A DNA stretch of 64,000 nucleotides from the NCBI RefSeq assembly GCF_019749375.1, contig NZ_JACWFE010000013.1, positions 186,001-250,000 on the forward strand, given 5' to 3'. This document shows positions 56,765-64,000 of this stretch, piece after piece. Position numbers and translations under genes: made by a program. The notes under the pieces were generated by a model. That model ran no database searches and was not told the origin of the DNA. It saw only the letters and a list, made by a program, of their open reading frames with translations. The stretch comes from Bacillus sp. S/N-304-OC-R1. Its GTDB lineage: Bacteria; Bacillota; Bacilli; Bacillales; Cytobacillaceae. Every line of letters begins with the position of its first letter. Position 1 is the stretch's first letter.

Positions 56765-59566
56765 ATGTGTAATAAATACGTTGTGATAGATTTGGAAACA
56801 ACAGGGAATGCCCCGAAAAAGGGCGATAAAATAATTCAATTTGCTGCTGTTGTCATAGAAAACGGAAAGATTACTGAAGAATATTCCTCATTTGTGAATC
56901 CAGGACAGCCAATTCCTCCTTTTATTGAAGAGCTGACAGGGCTGGACGATGAGATTGTTAAGGATGCCCCTGATTTTTCTGAAATTGCTCCAAAAGTTCT
57001 TATGCTTTTAGAGAACGCTTATTTTGTTGCGCATAATGTTCTGTTTGATCTTTCATTTTTGCAGGAGGAATTAATTGAGGCTGGGTATAATGGGTTTTAT
57101 GGCCCCGTTTTGGATACAGTTGAGCTTGCTAGAGTCCTTATGCCGACTGCAGATAGCTATCAATTATCGGAGTTAGCTCTTAAGGCAGGAATCCATCATG
57201 AACGTCCACACCAGGCTGACAGTGATGCTTACGTTACGGCTGAGCTTTTATTGCTTCTTTTAGAACGGCTTGAAAACCTGCCTCTTTGTACTATTAAGCA
57301 AATTCATAAACTTGCTGGCGGATTAAAAAGTGATTTGGATATTTTAATGGATGCCATTATTACAAAGAAAGAATCAACTGTTGAAGAAATACAGGAGAAT
57401 ATAGAAGTTCATAGAGGTATAGCCCTTAAAAGAGCATCAGAACAAAGTAACACGGAATTTATCGAAGAAGTAAATTATCCAGACGAACAAACAGCTAAAG
57501 CTGAGCTTTTTAAAAAAGCATTTCCCAATTATGAAATTCGTTTAGGTCAATTTTCCATGATGGACTCAGTTTATAGAGCTTTTAAACAAAAGAAGCATGC
57601 CTTAATTGAGGCAGGGACAGGTGTCGGAAAATCTTTAGCCTATTTACTCCCGGCGGCAATTTATGGTTCACAAACTGGGCAGACGGTTATCATTAGTACA
57701 TATACAACACAGCTGCAGGAGCAGCTTCTCTCTAATGATATCCCTAAATTAAAGAAGATGCTTCCTTTCCCAATAAAGGCAGTTTTGCTCAAGGGAAGAA
57801 GTCATTATGTTAGTTTGGCGAAATTTGAGCAAACCTTAAAGGACATTGATGATAATTACGATACAATCCTGACTAAAATGCAGATTCTTGTGTGGCTGAC
57901 AGAAACAGCCACTGGTGATATCGATGAAATTAATTTGTCCAGTGGGGGATTGCTATTTTGGAATAAAATAAAAAACGATGAAGCGACATTTCTCCAAAAT
58001 AAAACTTGGCTTTCAAGAGATTATTATATGCGTGCAAGAAAGGCTGCAATGAACGCAAATCTCATCATCACCAATCATTCGTTACTGTTAACAGATTTAG
58101 TGTCAAGTAACAAAATTTTGCCAAATTATAGTCAAGTTGTTATTGATGAGGGACATCAACTTGTGAAGGTTTCCGGGCAGCATTTCGGATTTTCCTTTGA
58201 TTACTTAACTACTCGTTATTTACTAGGCAGAATTGGTGCGATGGAGCAAAAACAATTGTTGTATAAACTCGAGCAAATCATAGACGGTGCAGAGAAGAAG
58301 GACGACCGGCTTATCCATTCATTTGAAATGAATAGAATGGTTGGAGAACTTGTTTTCGAAATGGACGATTTGTTTAAAATTATTGGTTTGTTTGCCAAAA
58401 AGAAATCAAAAAATAAAAAAGGTTTTAATCGAATCAGCAGCCGTTTTTCCCATATTGACACTAGTGAGGAATATCGGGCGATGAAAACAAGTGCCGAGAG
58501 GTTTTTATTTCTTTTAAAAGATTTGTCAGGAGCTTTAGAAAAGCGATTTGATTTTATCAGTTCTTTTAAGGATCAATTAACAGCCAGGGAAAAATCCTTT
58601 TTGGAAGAGCTTGTTTCCGTAAATGAAGAATTAAAGAAGATTACAGCTGCAATTAGAAATATATTCTTGATGCCTGAAGAAGATAATGTCACTTGGGTTG
58701 ATATGGATGTAAGATCTATGCAAAATGCAACAACCGTCTACTCACAGCCTGTTCATTCAGGGCAATTTTTAAGAGGGGAATTTTTCAATAAAAAAGAATC
58801 AGTGGTTATTACTTCTGCTACTTTGTCGGTAAAAAAATCCTTCAGCTATATGCTGAATGAATTAGGACTCGAGCTCTCTGATTGTACATTGGACCGAATA
58901 CAATCCCCTTTTAATTATGATGAGCAAGTGAAACTAATTATTCCTGATGATTTACCGGAAGTGAACCAAGTTTCTCTTGAAGAGTATGTTACAGCTATTA
59001 GTGAACACATCATATCGATAGCTGAGGCAACTAAGGGAAGGATGCTGATTTTGTTTACCTCTCATGAGATGCTCAAAAAAACATATGAACTCATTAAAGA
59101 ATCTGGGTTTTTAGATGATTATGCTATTATTGCACAAGGGGTATCGAGTGGAAGCAGATCAAGGCTAACACGTAATTTTCAAAAATTTGATAAAGCGATA
59201 TTGTTAGGAACAAACAGCTTTTGGGAAGGAATCGACATACCGGGGGAAGATTTAACTTGTTTAATTATAGTTAGACTTCCGTTTTCACCTCCTGATGAGC
59301 CTTTTACTGAAGCGAAATGTGATCAAATTAAACGGGATGGAGGCAATCCATTTTCTGATTACTCTCTACCGGAAGCTATTATCCGCTTTAAACAAGGATT
59401 TGGAAGATTAATTAGGACGAAAAATGATCGGGGATATATTGTTATTTTTGACCGGAGATTGGTAACGACAAAATATGGTCAAGCTTTTTTACAATCGATT
59501 CCAGAGATTCCATTAATAAAAAGTGATATTAATGGGATGATTCATTTAATTAATCGCACTATGTAA
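56765..59566 (+). CDS. dinG: DinG-family helicase with N-terminal 3'-5' exonuclease domain
   Basis: About 933 residues. N-terminal DEDDh exonuclease domain (1-170, VIDLETTG, then HNVLFDLSFL and HQADSDAYVT). C-terminal XPD-like helicase domain with Walker A EAGTGVGKS and a DEGH box in VIDEGHQL. Between these motifs there are no cysteines, so the iron-sulfur cluster of E. coli DinG is absent, as in Gram-positive DinG. ATG 56765 is preferred; an upstream in-frame start at 56744 lacks a site. Motif VI near the end (RFKQGFGRLIRTKNDRG). Confidence 0.92.
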   Translation: MCNKYVVIDLETTGNAPKKGDKIIQFAAVVIENGKITEEYSSFVNPGQPIPPFIEELTGLDDEIVKDAPDFSEIAPKVLMLLENAYFVAHNVLFDLSFLQEELIEAGYNGFYGPVLDTVELARVLMPTADSYQLSELALKAGIHHERPHQADSDAYVTAELLLLLLERLENLPLCTIKQIHKLAGGLKSDLDILMDAIITKKESTVEEIQENIEVHRGIALKRASEQSNTEFIEEVNYPDEQTAKAELFKKAFPNYEIRLGQFSMMDSVYRAFKQKKHALIEAGTGVGKSLAYLLPAAIYGSQTGQTVIISTYTTQLQEQLLSNDIPKLKKMLPFPIKAVLLKGRSHYVSLAKFEQTLKDIDDNYDTILTKMQILVWLTETATGDIDEINLSSGGLLFWNKIKNDEATFLQNKTWLSRDYYMRARKAAMNANLIITNHSLLLTDLVSSNKILPNYSQVVIDEGHQLVKVSGQHFGFSFDYLTTRYLLGRIGAMEQKQLLYKLEQIIDGAEKKDDRLIHSFEMNRMVGELVFEMDDLFKIIGLFAKKKSKNKKGFNRISSRFSHIDTSEEYRAMKTSAERFLFLLKDLSGALEKRFDFISSFKDQLTAREKSFLEELVSVNEELKKITAAIRNIFLMPEEDNVTWVDMDVRSMQNATTVYSQPVHSGQFLRGEFFNKKESVVITSATLSVKKSFSYMLNELGLELSDCTLDRIQSPFNYDEQVKLIIPDDLPEVNQVSLEEYVTAISEHIISIAEATKGRMLILFTSHEMLKKTYELIKESGFLDDYAIIAQGVSSGSRSRLTRNFQKFDKAILLGTNSFWEGIDIPGEDLTCLIIVRLPFSPPDEPFTEAKCDQIKRDGGNPFSDYSLPEAIIRFKQGFGRLIRTKNDRGYIVIFDRRLVTTKYGQAFLQSIPEIPLIKSDINGMIHLINRTM

Positions 59567-59595
59567 AAAAAGCTGCGTCCATGTAAGGCGCAGCT
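59565..59595 (-). terminator. Terminator on the minus strand after dinG
   Basis: AGCTGCG/CGCAGCT stem preceded by an A-run on the + strand, so the T-tail lies only on the minus strand. No plus-strand T-tail follows. Confidence 0.55.
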
Positions 59596-59755
59596 AAGTG
59601 ACGTTTGTGGATTAGAAGAAATTTTTTATTCAAGCTATTTACTGTAGCTGTTATACTGATAATTAAAGGTTAAAATTGTAACGTACATATAGTTTATCCT
59701 ATATGTTCTTCTGTATTAGTTACAAATATTGTTGTGCCTGAGGAGGAATTCCAGT

Positions 59756-59926
59756 ATGGAAAGCAAAATTGAAGTTTTATCAACAGTTAAGATTCAGATG
59801 AGTCCAGATTTATACAAAATTGTTGATGCATTAAACAGAACATTAAAAGAAAAAGACTTAATGTTCGGATTGGCTCTTGATAGGGAAGATCAAAATAAAG
59901 CGATTTTTTCAATATATCGTACATAA
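59756..59926 (+). CDS. ypmA: DUF4264 family small protein YpmA
   Basis: 56-residue acidic/basic protein starting MESKIEVLSTVKIQMS, typical of the YpmA family between dinG and ypmB. GAGGAGGAATTCC is eight bases before ATG 59756; nine extra in-frame residues upstream are rejected. ypmB follows 14 bases later. Function unknown. Confidence 0.83.
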   Translation: MESKIEVLSTVKIQMSPDLYKIVDALNRTLKEKDLMFGLALDREDQNKAIFSIYRT

Positions 59927-59940
59927 GTAGAGTGACAAAT

Positions 59941-60414
59941 GTGAAAAAAGTAATTATTATATGTTTATTGATATTTTCAGTTATTTTAGTTTCGGGGATT
60001 ATTGTTTATCAAAACGCTGTTAAGCCATTAAAAGCAGCAGAGACCATAGCAATTGAAAGAGCAATGAAAGAGACAAGGCTTGAGAAAGCAAAAGATTTTA
60101 AAGTTTACCATGGGCAGGAAACTTATTATATTGTGAAAGGAAAAAATCGATCTGGAACAAATATCTATGTTTGGATACCTGAAAAAGAAGGACAAATAAT
60201 AGTGCGAAAAGTTTCAGATGGAGTTTCTAAAGAAGACGCAATAAATAAGCTTAAGGAAGAAAAACATCCAAAAGAAATAATTTCTGTTCGCCTCGGAATG
60301 GAAAAAAATATCCCATTATGGGAAATTTATTATCGAACTGACGGGGATTTAATAAATTATTATTATGTAGATTTTAAATCAGGTGAGTGGCTTAAAAAGA
60401 TTGAGAATTTATAA
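59941..60414 (+). CDS. ypmB: YpmB family protein (DUF5590)
   Basis: 157 residues: short N-terminal membrane anchor (3-25) and an extracellular part with two PepSY-like repeats (KAAETIAIERAMKET and VSKEDAINKLKEEKHPKEI). GTG 59941 (MKKVIIICLLI) has AGAGTGAC seven bases upstream; an in-frame GTG three codons earlier is less likely. Lies between ypmA and aspB as in B. subtilis. Function unknown. Confidence 0.83.
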   Translation: MKKVIIICLLIFSVILVSGIIVYQNAVKPLKAAETIAIERAMKETRLEKAKDFKVYHGQETYYIVKGKNRSGTNIYVWIPEKEGQIIVRKVSDGVSKEDAINKLKEEKHPKEIISVRLGMEKNIPLWEIYYRTDGDLINYYYVDFKSGEWLKKIENL

Positions 60415-60460
60415 TTGAATTCCAATCTCAATAGGTATATATGGAGTGGAGGAAGAGTAA

Positions 60461-61651
60461 ATGAACTTTCAATTAGCGCAAAGAGTTAAAGCATTAACCC
60501 CATCAACAACACTTGCAATAACAGCAAAAGCAAAAGAATTAAAGGAACAAGGCTTTGACGTGATTGGCTTAGGGGCAGGGGAGCCTGATTTCAATACACC
60601 ACAGCATATTATTGATGCAGCCGTTCAATCCATGAATGCGGGTCATACGAAATATACGCCATCAGCTGGACTGCCCGCTTTGAAAAAAGAAATTGTTAAT
60701 AAGTTTAAAATTGACCAAGGTATTGATTACGAACCAAGTCAAATAATTGTTGGAAGCGGTGCAAAGCATGTCCTTTACACGCTGTTCCAAGCTATTCTTG
60801 ATGAAGGCGATGAAGTGATAATTCCAACTCCATATTGGGTCAGCTATCCAGAGCAAGTAAAATTAGCTGATGGAGTGCCTGTATATATTGAAGGCAAAGA
60901 GGAAAATGAGTACAAAATTACACCGGAACAACTAAAAGAAGCAATCACTGATAAAACGAAAGCAGTGATCATTAATTCACCAAGCAATCCGACTGGGATG
61001 CTCTATTCTGAAGATGAATTAAAGGCATTAGGGGAAGTTTGCTTAAAGGCAAATATTCTAATTGTATCAGATGAAATATATGAGAAATTAGTATATGGAG
61101 ACAATAAGCATGTGTCAATTGCGCAAATTTCTCCTCAATTAAAGGAGCAGACAATCGTAATCAATGGTGTGTCCAAATCTCACTCAATGACTGGCTGGAG
61201 AATTGGATATGCTGCTGGAAATACTGAAATTATTAAGGCAATGACAAACCTGGCTAGCCATAGCACGTCTAACCCGACAACAACTGCACAGTACGGAGCT
61301 ATTGCTGCATATGCTGGCTCACAGGAAATGCTGCATGAAATGAAAGATGCCTTTGAACAGCGTCTAAATATTATTTATGAAAAGTTAATTGCTATTCCTG
61401 GTTTTGTTTGTATTAAGCCTCAAGGTGCATTCTATCTATTCCCAAATGTTAAGAAGGCAGCAGAGTTAACAGGTTTCAATAATGTTGATGAATTTTCTAC
61501 AGCATTGCTTGAAGAAGCAATGGTTGCTGTTATTCCGGGGTCAGGCTTCGGTGCGCCAAATAATATTCGTTTATCATATGCGACTTCATTAGACCTTTTA
61601 GAAAAAGCTGTAGATCGGATCCATCAATTTGTAGAAAAGAAAATGAAATAA
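60461..61651 (+). CDS. aspB: Aspartate aminotransferase (class I)
   Basis: PLP aminotransferase interconverting aspartate and 2-oxoglutarate with oxaloacetate and glutamate. 396 residues. LGAGEPDFNTPQHI, INSPSNPTGMLYS, VSDEIYEKL, and the PLP lysine in NGVSKSHSMTGWRIGYA. Supplies aspartate for the adjacent asparaginyl-tRNA synthetase's amino acid, which may explain the pairing in Bacillus. Strong terminator at its stop. Confidence 0.95.
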   Translation: MNFQLAQRVKALTPSTTLAITAKAKELKEQGFDVIGLGAGEPDFNTPQHIIDAAVQSMNAGHTKYTPSAGLPALKKEIVNKFKIDQGIDYEPSQIIVGSGAKHVLYTLFQAILDEGDEVIIPTPYWVSYPEQVKLADGVPVYIEGKEENEYKITPEQLKEAITDKTKAVIINSPSNPTGMLYSEDELKALGEVCLKANILIVSDEIYEKLVYGDNKHVSIAQISPQLKEQTIVINGVSKSHSMTGWRIGYAAGNTEIIKAMTNLASHSTSNPTTTAQYGAIAAYAGSQEMLHEMKDAFEQRLNIIYEKLIAIPGFVCIKPQGAFYLFPNVKKAAELTGFNNVDEFSTALLEEAMVAVIPGSGFGAPNNIRLSYATSLDLLEKAVDRIHQFVEKKMK

Positions 61652-61690
61652 GTAAAACAAGCAGCTGAACATTTCAGCTGCTTGTTTTAC
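61652..61690. terminator. Bidirectional terminator of aspB
   Basis: GTAAAACAAGCAGCTGAA / TTCAGCTGCTTGTTTTAC, an 18-base perfect stem. Confidence 0.9.
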
Positions 61691-61790
61691 TTAAAGGGTT
61701 TGGAACTTTTCTTTGTTGCTTGTCCTATAGCTAAAAAGGTATAATAAGTGAGATGTATAAGTGATTTGCAAGTTTTTGGAGGGAATTTAA

Positions 61791-63086
61791 TTGGTAAAGA
61801 CAACTATATCTGAAGTTTACAAATATGTTGATCAAGAAGTAAAAATCGGTGCTTGGGTAGCAAATAAACGCTCAAGCGGAAAAATTGCGTTTCTTCAGCT
61901 TCGTGATGGTACAGGCTTTATTCAAGGTGTTGTTGTTAAGAGTGATGTGCCGGAGGAAGTATTTCAAACAGCAAAATCTGTTACTCAAGAATCTTCTCTT
62001 TACATAATTGGGAAAGTCCAAAAGGATGAACGTTCTCCATTCGGCTTTGAATTACAGGTTACAGGAATCGAAGTTATTCATGCTGCAACAGATTATCCAA
62101 TTACTCCAAAAGAACATGGTACAGAGTTCTTAATGGATAACCGTCATCTATGGCTGCGTTCTCGCCGTCAGCATGCTGTAATGAAAATCCGTAATGAGAT
62201 TATTCGTGCTACTTATGAATTTTATAATGAGCAAGGCTTTGTGAAAATTGATCCGCCAATCCTAACAGGCAGTGCTCCTGAAGGAACATCAGAATTATTC
62301 CATACGAAATATTTTGATGAAGATGCTTATCTTTCTCAAAGTGGACAATTATATATGGAAGCATCTGCAATGGCATTAGGAAAAGTATTCTCTTTTGGTC
62401 CTACTTTCCGCGCGGAAAAATCAAAAACACGCCGTCATTTAATTGAATTTTGGATGATTGAACCTGAGATGGCTTTCTTTGAACATGAAGACAGCTTACA
62501 GCTTCAAGAAAACTTTGTTTCGCACATCGTTCAGTCAGTATTAAAAAATTGCAAATTGGAACTGAATACGTTGGGCCGTGATACTTCTAAGCTAGAACAA
62601 ATTAAGGCTCCTTTCCCGCGTATTACGTATGATGAAGCTATTAAGTTCTTGCATGAAAAAGGATTCACAGATGTACAATGGGGAGATGATTTCGGTGCTC
62701 CACATGAGACAGCTATCGCTGAAAGCTATGATAAACCAGTTTTCATTACTCATTATCCAACATCGTTAAAGCCTTTCTACATGCAGCCTGATCCGAACCG
62801 TTCAGATGTTGTTCTTTGTGCAGATTTGATTGCTCCAGAGGGCTACGGCGAAATCATTGGTGGTTCTGAACGTATTCATGATTACGATTTATTAAAACAG
62901 CGCTTAGAAGAGCATAACTTAGACATGGATGCATACGGCTGGTATTTAGAGCTTCGCAAATATGGCTCTGTTCCTCACTCAGGATTCGGATTAGGTCTTG
63001 AAAGAACAGTAGCTTGGATTAGCGGAGTAGAACATGTTCGTGAAACAATCCCATTCCCACGTTTATTAAACAGACTTTATCCATAA
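61791..63086 (+). CDS. asnS: Asparaginyl-tRNA synthetase
   Basis: Class IIb synthetase of 431 residues: N-terminal OB-fold anticodon-binding domain (1-105, [25 protein letters not shown]), then catalytic core with motif 2 [25 protein letters not shown] and motif 3 [15 protein letters not shown]. The core keeps the AsnS-type pattern rather than AspS. TTG start with GGAGGG upstream. Terminator 17 bases after the stop. Confidence 0.95.
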   Translation: MVKTTISEVYKYVDQEVKIGAWVANKRSSGKIAFLQLRDGTGFIQGVVVKSDVPEEVFQTAKSVTQESSLYIIGKVQKDERSPFGFELQVTGIEVIHAATDYPITPKEHGTEFLMDNRHLWLRSRRQHAVMKIRNEIIRATYEFYNEQGFVKIDPPILTGSAPEGTSELFHTKYFDEDAYLSQSGQLYMEASAMALGKVFSFGPTFRAEKSKTRRHLIEFWMIEPEMAFFEHEDSLQLQENFVSHIVQSVLKNCKLELNTLGRDTSKLEQIKAPFPRITYDEAIKFLHEKGFTDVQWGDDFGAPHETAIAESYDKPVFITHYPTSLKPFYMQPDPNRSDVVLCADLIAPEGYGEIIGGSERIHDYDLLKQRLEEHNLDMDAYGWYLELRKYGSVPHSGFGLGLERTVAWISGVEHVRETIPFPRLLNRLYP

Positions 63087-63103
63087 TGAAAATAATTCCA
63101 TGG

Positions 63104-63133
63104 AGGAATCGCCAATAAAGCGATTCCTTTTTC
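63104..63133 (+). terminator. Terminator of asnS
   Basis: AGGAATCGC/GCGATTCCT stem with TTTTTC tail. Confidence 0.9.
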
Positions 63134-63235
63134 TATTTACCTTTATCTAAGCTTTATATTATTCAGCAAAGATAGCTAGTTATTTTTATTTAAAGCTGTT
63201 TTCTAAAGGATTGTTGCTTTTAACATTGGAGATGC

Positions 63236-63374
63236 AGAGTGGATTGGAGCGAAGGGCGCTTGACTCCTGTGGGTGATAGAGGAAAAGGCGAGACCCCACA
63301 GACGGAACGTCGAGGAGGCTCGACTTCCTCCCCACGGAAAGCAAGTGCCCGTAGCGGAAAGGAACGGTTCAGTA
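63236..63374. repeat. Structured intergenic repeat, family A, copy 2
   Basis: About 139 bases, clearly homologous to 20621-20765 (shared GGCGCTTGACTCCTG and GTAGCGGAAAGGAACGGTTC). The internal pair is CTGTGGG/CCCACAG where copy 1 has CTGCGGG/CCCGCAG, a compensatory change. Copy 2 also has GGAGG-CTCGACTT-CCTCC. It lies between the asnS terminator and dnaD; the rest of that 422-base gap shows nothing else. Confidence 0.85.
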
Positions 63375-63508
63375 TTCATTACCAAAAACAACAAACTTTG
63401 CGAATACAGCCTTATTTAAAGTCAAGACAAATATGAAGGAAATGTTACCTGTTATTCTCCTTACTACAAAGAGAATGTTCATGATATACTGAAATGGAGG
63501 TGTGAGGA

Positions 63509-64000
63509 ATGTCGAAAACAAGTATGTTAAAGTGGCTCCAGGAAGGAAATATTACGATCCCTGGAGTTTTATTAACTCATTATAAAGAGATGAATTTGAA
63601 TGAGCAGGAGCTAGTGCTGCTTTTGCATGTTATTTCCTTTATCGAAAAAGGAAATTCATTTCCTACTCCAGTTGAAATCTCTTCCGGAATGACTATATCC
63701 GTATCAGAGTGTACCGCAATTTTAAGAAAATTAATTCAAAAAGGTTTGATTGAGATTAAAGAAACGTATTCCACAGAAGGAATTCGCCATGAACTATATA
63801 ATATGGATCCATTATGGGAAAAGCTTATCGAATTATTTTTAATGAAAGAAAAATATGAAGCATCAATGGTTACGCAGCAAACAGAAACCGATTTATACAC
63901 TTGCTTTGAGCAAGAATTCGGCCGGCCATTGTCTCCTTTTGAATGTGAAACATTGGCATTATGGATGGATGATGATCACCACGATCCTCATATTATTAAA
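63509..64000 (+). CDS. dnaD: DNA replication protein DnaD, N-terminal part (cut by window end)
   Basis: 164 residues visible before the window ends. The start MSKTSMLKWLQEGNITIPGV and the following winged-helix domain (to about residue 95, PVEISSGMTISVSECTAILRKLIQKGLIEIK) match DnaD, a primosome protein that remodels DNA with DnaB and DnaI. The second (DDBH2) domain begins near residue 130. TGGAGGTGTGAGG precedes ATG 63509. Follows asnS as in B. subtilis. Confidence 0.92.
   Translation, partial: MSKTSMLKWLQEGNITIPGVLLTHYKEMNLNEQELVLLLHVISFIEKGNSFPTPVEISSGMTISVSECTAILRKLIQKGLIEIKETYSTEGIRHELYNMDPLWEKLIELFLMKEKYEASMVTQQTETDLYTCFEQEFGRPLSPFECETLALWMDDDHHDPHIIK

Noticed and set aside
63239-63436. 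Reading frames on both strands across the family A repeat near dnaD
   Set aside because: They are by-products of the high G+C repeat, without ribosome sites.

Overview
The window reads as ordinary core chromosome of a low-GC, endospore-forming Bacillaceae bacterium. Spore genes (cotJABC, sleB-ypeB, spoIVA, ypjB, prsW), bacillithiol genes (bshA, bshB1, ypdA), menaquinone/heptaprenyl genes and a Bacillus-type bc complex are all present. Gene order closely follows the Bacillus subtilis ypbB-recS to asnS-dnaD segment, almost entirely on the + strand. Protein similarity was judged from memory of the families, so the genus is not fixed. I see no rRNA, tRNA, CRISPR array, prophage or transposase.

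Layout. 1-7.7 kb: end of ypbB, recS, ypbDEF, convergent cotJABC, a CBS/ACT-type protein, a metallophosphoesterase and mecB. 7.9-19.4 kb: gudB, ypdA, a minus-strand asparaginase, prsW, sleB-ypeB, motI(ypfA)-ypfB, cmk-plsC, an S1-domain protein and fni. 19.4-27.5 kb: a repeat-rich stretch around the tiny ypzI and yphA, then der, gpsA, yphEF, spoIVA and hbs, then a tandem repeat. 27.5-39.4 kb: folE-mtrB, hepS-menG-hepT, ndk, cheR, and the aromatic operon aroC-aroB-aroH-hisC-tyrA-aroA, which lacks the trp genes found here in B. subtilis. 39.5-47.5 kb: an uncharacterised amidohydrolase-like gene, ypiA-ypiB, ypiF, qcrABC, ypjA, ypjB and a YugP-type metalloprotease. 47.5-54.2 kb: ypjC (minus), then the tight run ypjD-dapB-mgsA-bshB1-bshA-cca-birA. 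54.2-64 kb: a structured leader with a terminator, panBCD, dinG, ypmA, ypmB, aspB, asnS and the start of dnaD.

Functional links. Chorismate made by aroA/B/C feeds tyrosine/phenylalanine (tyrA, aroH, hisC) and menaquinone. hepS/hepT supply its C35 side chain and menG methylates it; qcrABC then uses menaquinol. panBCD and birA serve CoA and biotin metabolism. bshA/bshB1/ypdA make and recycle bacillithiol.

I did not find an undescribed multi-gene system. The most interesting signals are non-coding: two families of structured intergenic repeats (four loci, with compensatory changes between copies), a long nested hairpin in the hepS leader, and a multi-hairpin plus terminator leader before panB that fits the Pan RNA motif. 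One conserved-looking gene of unknown function lies between aroA and ypiA.
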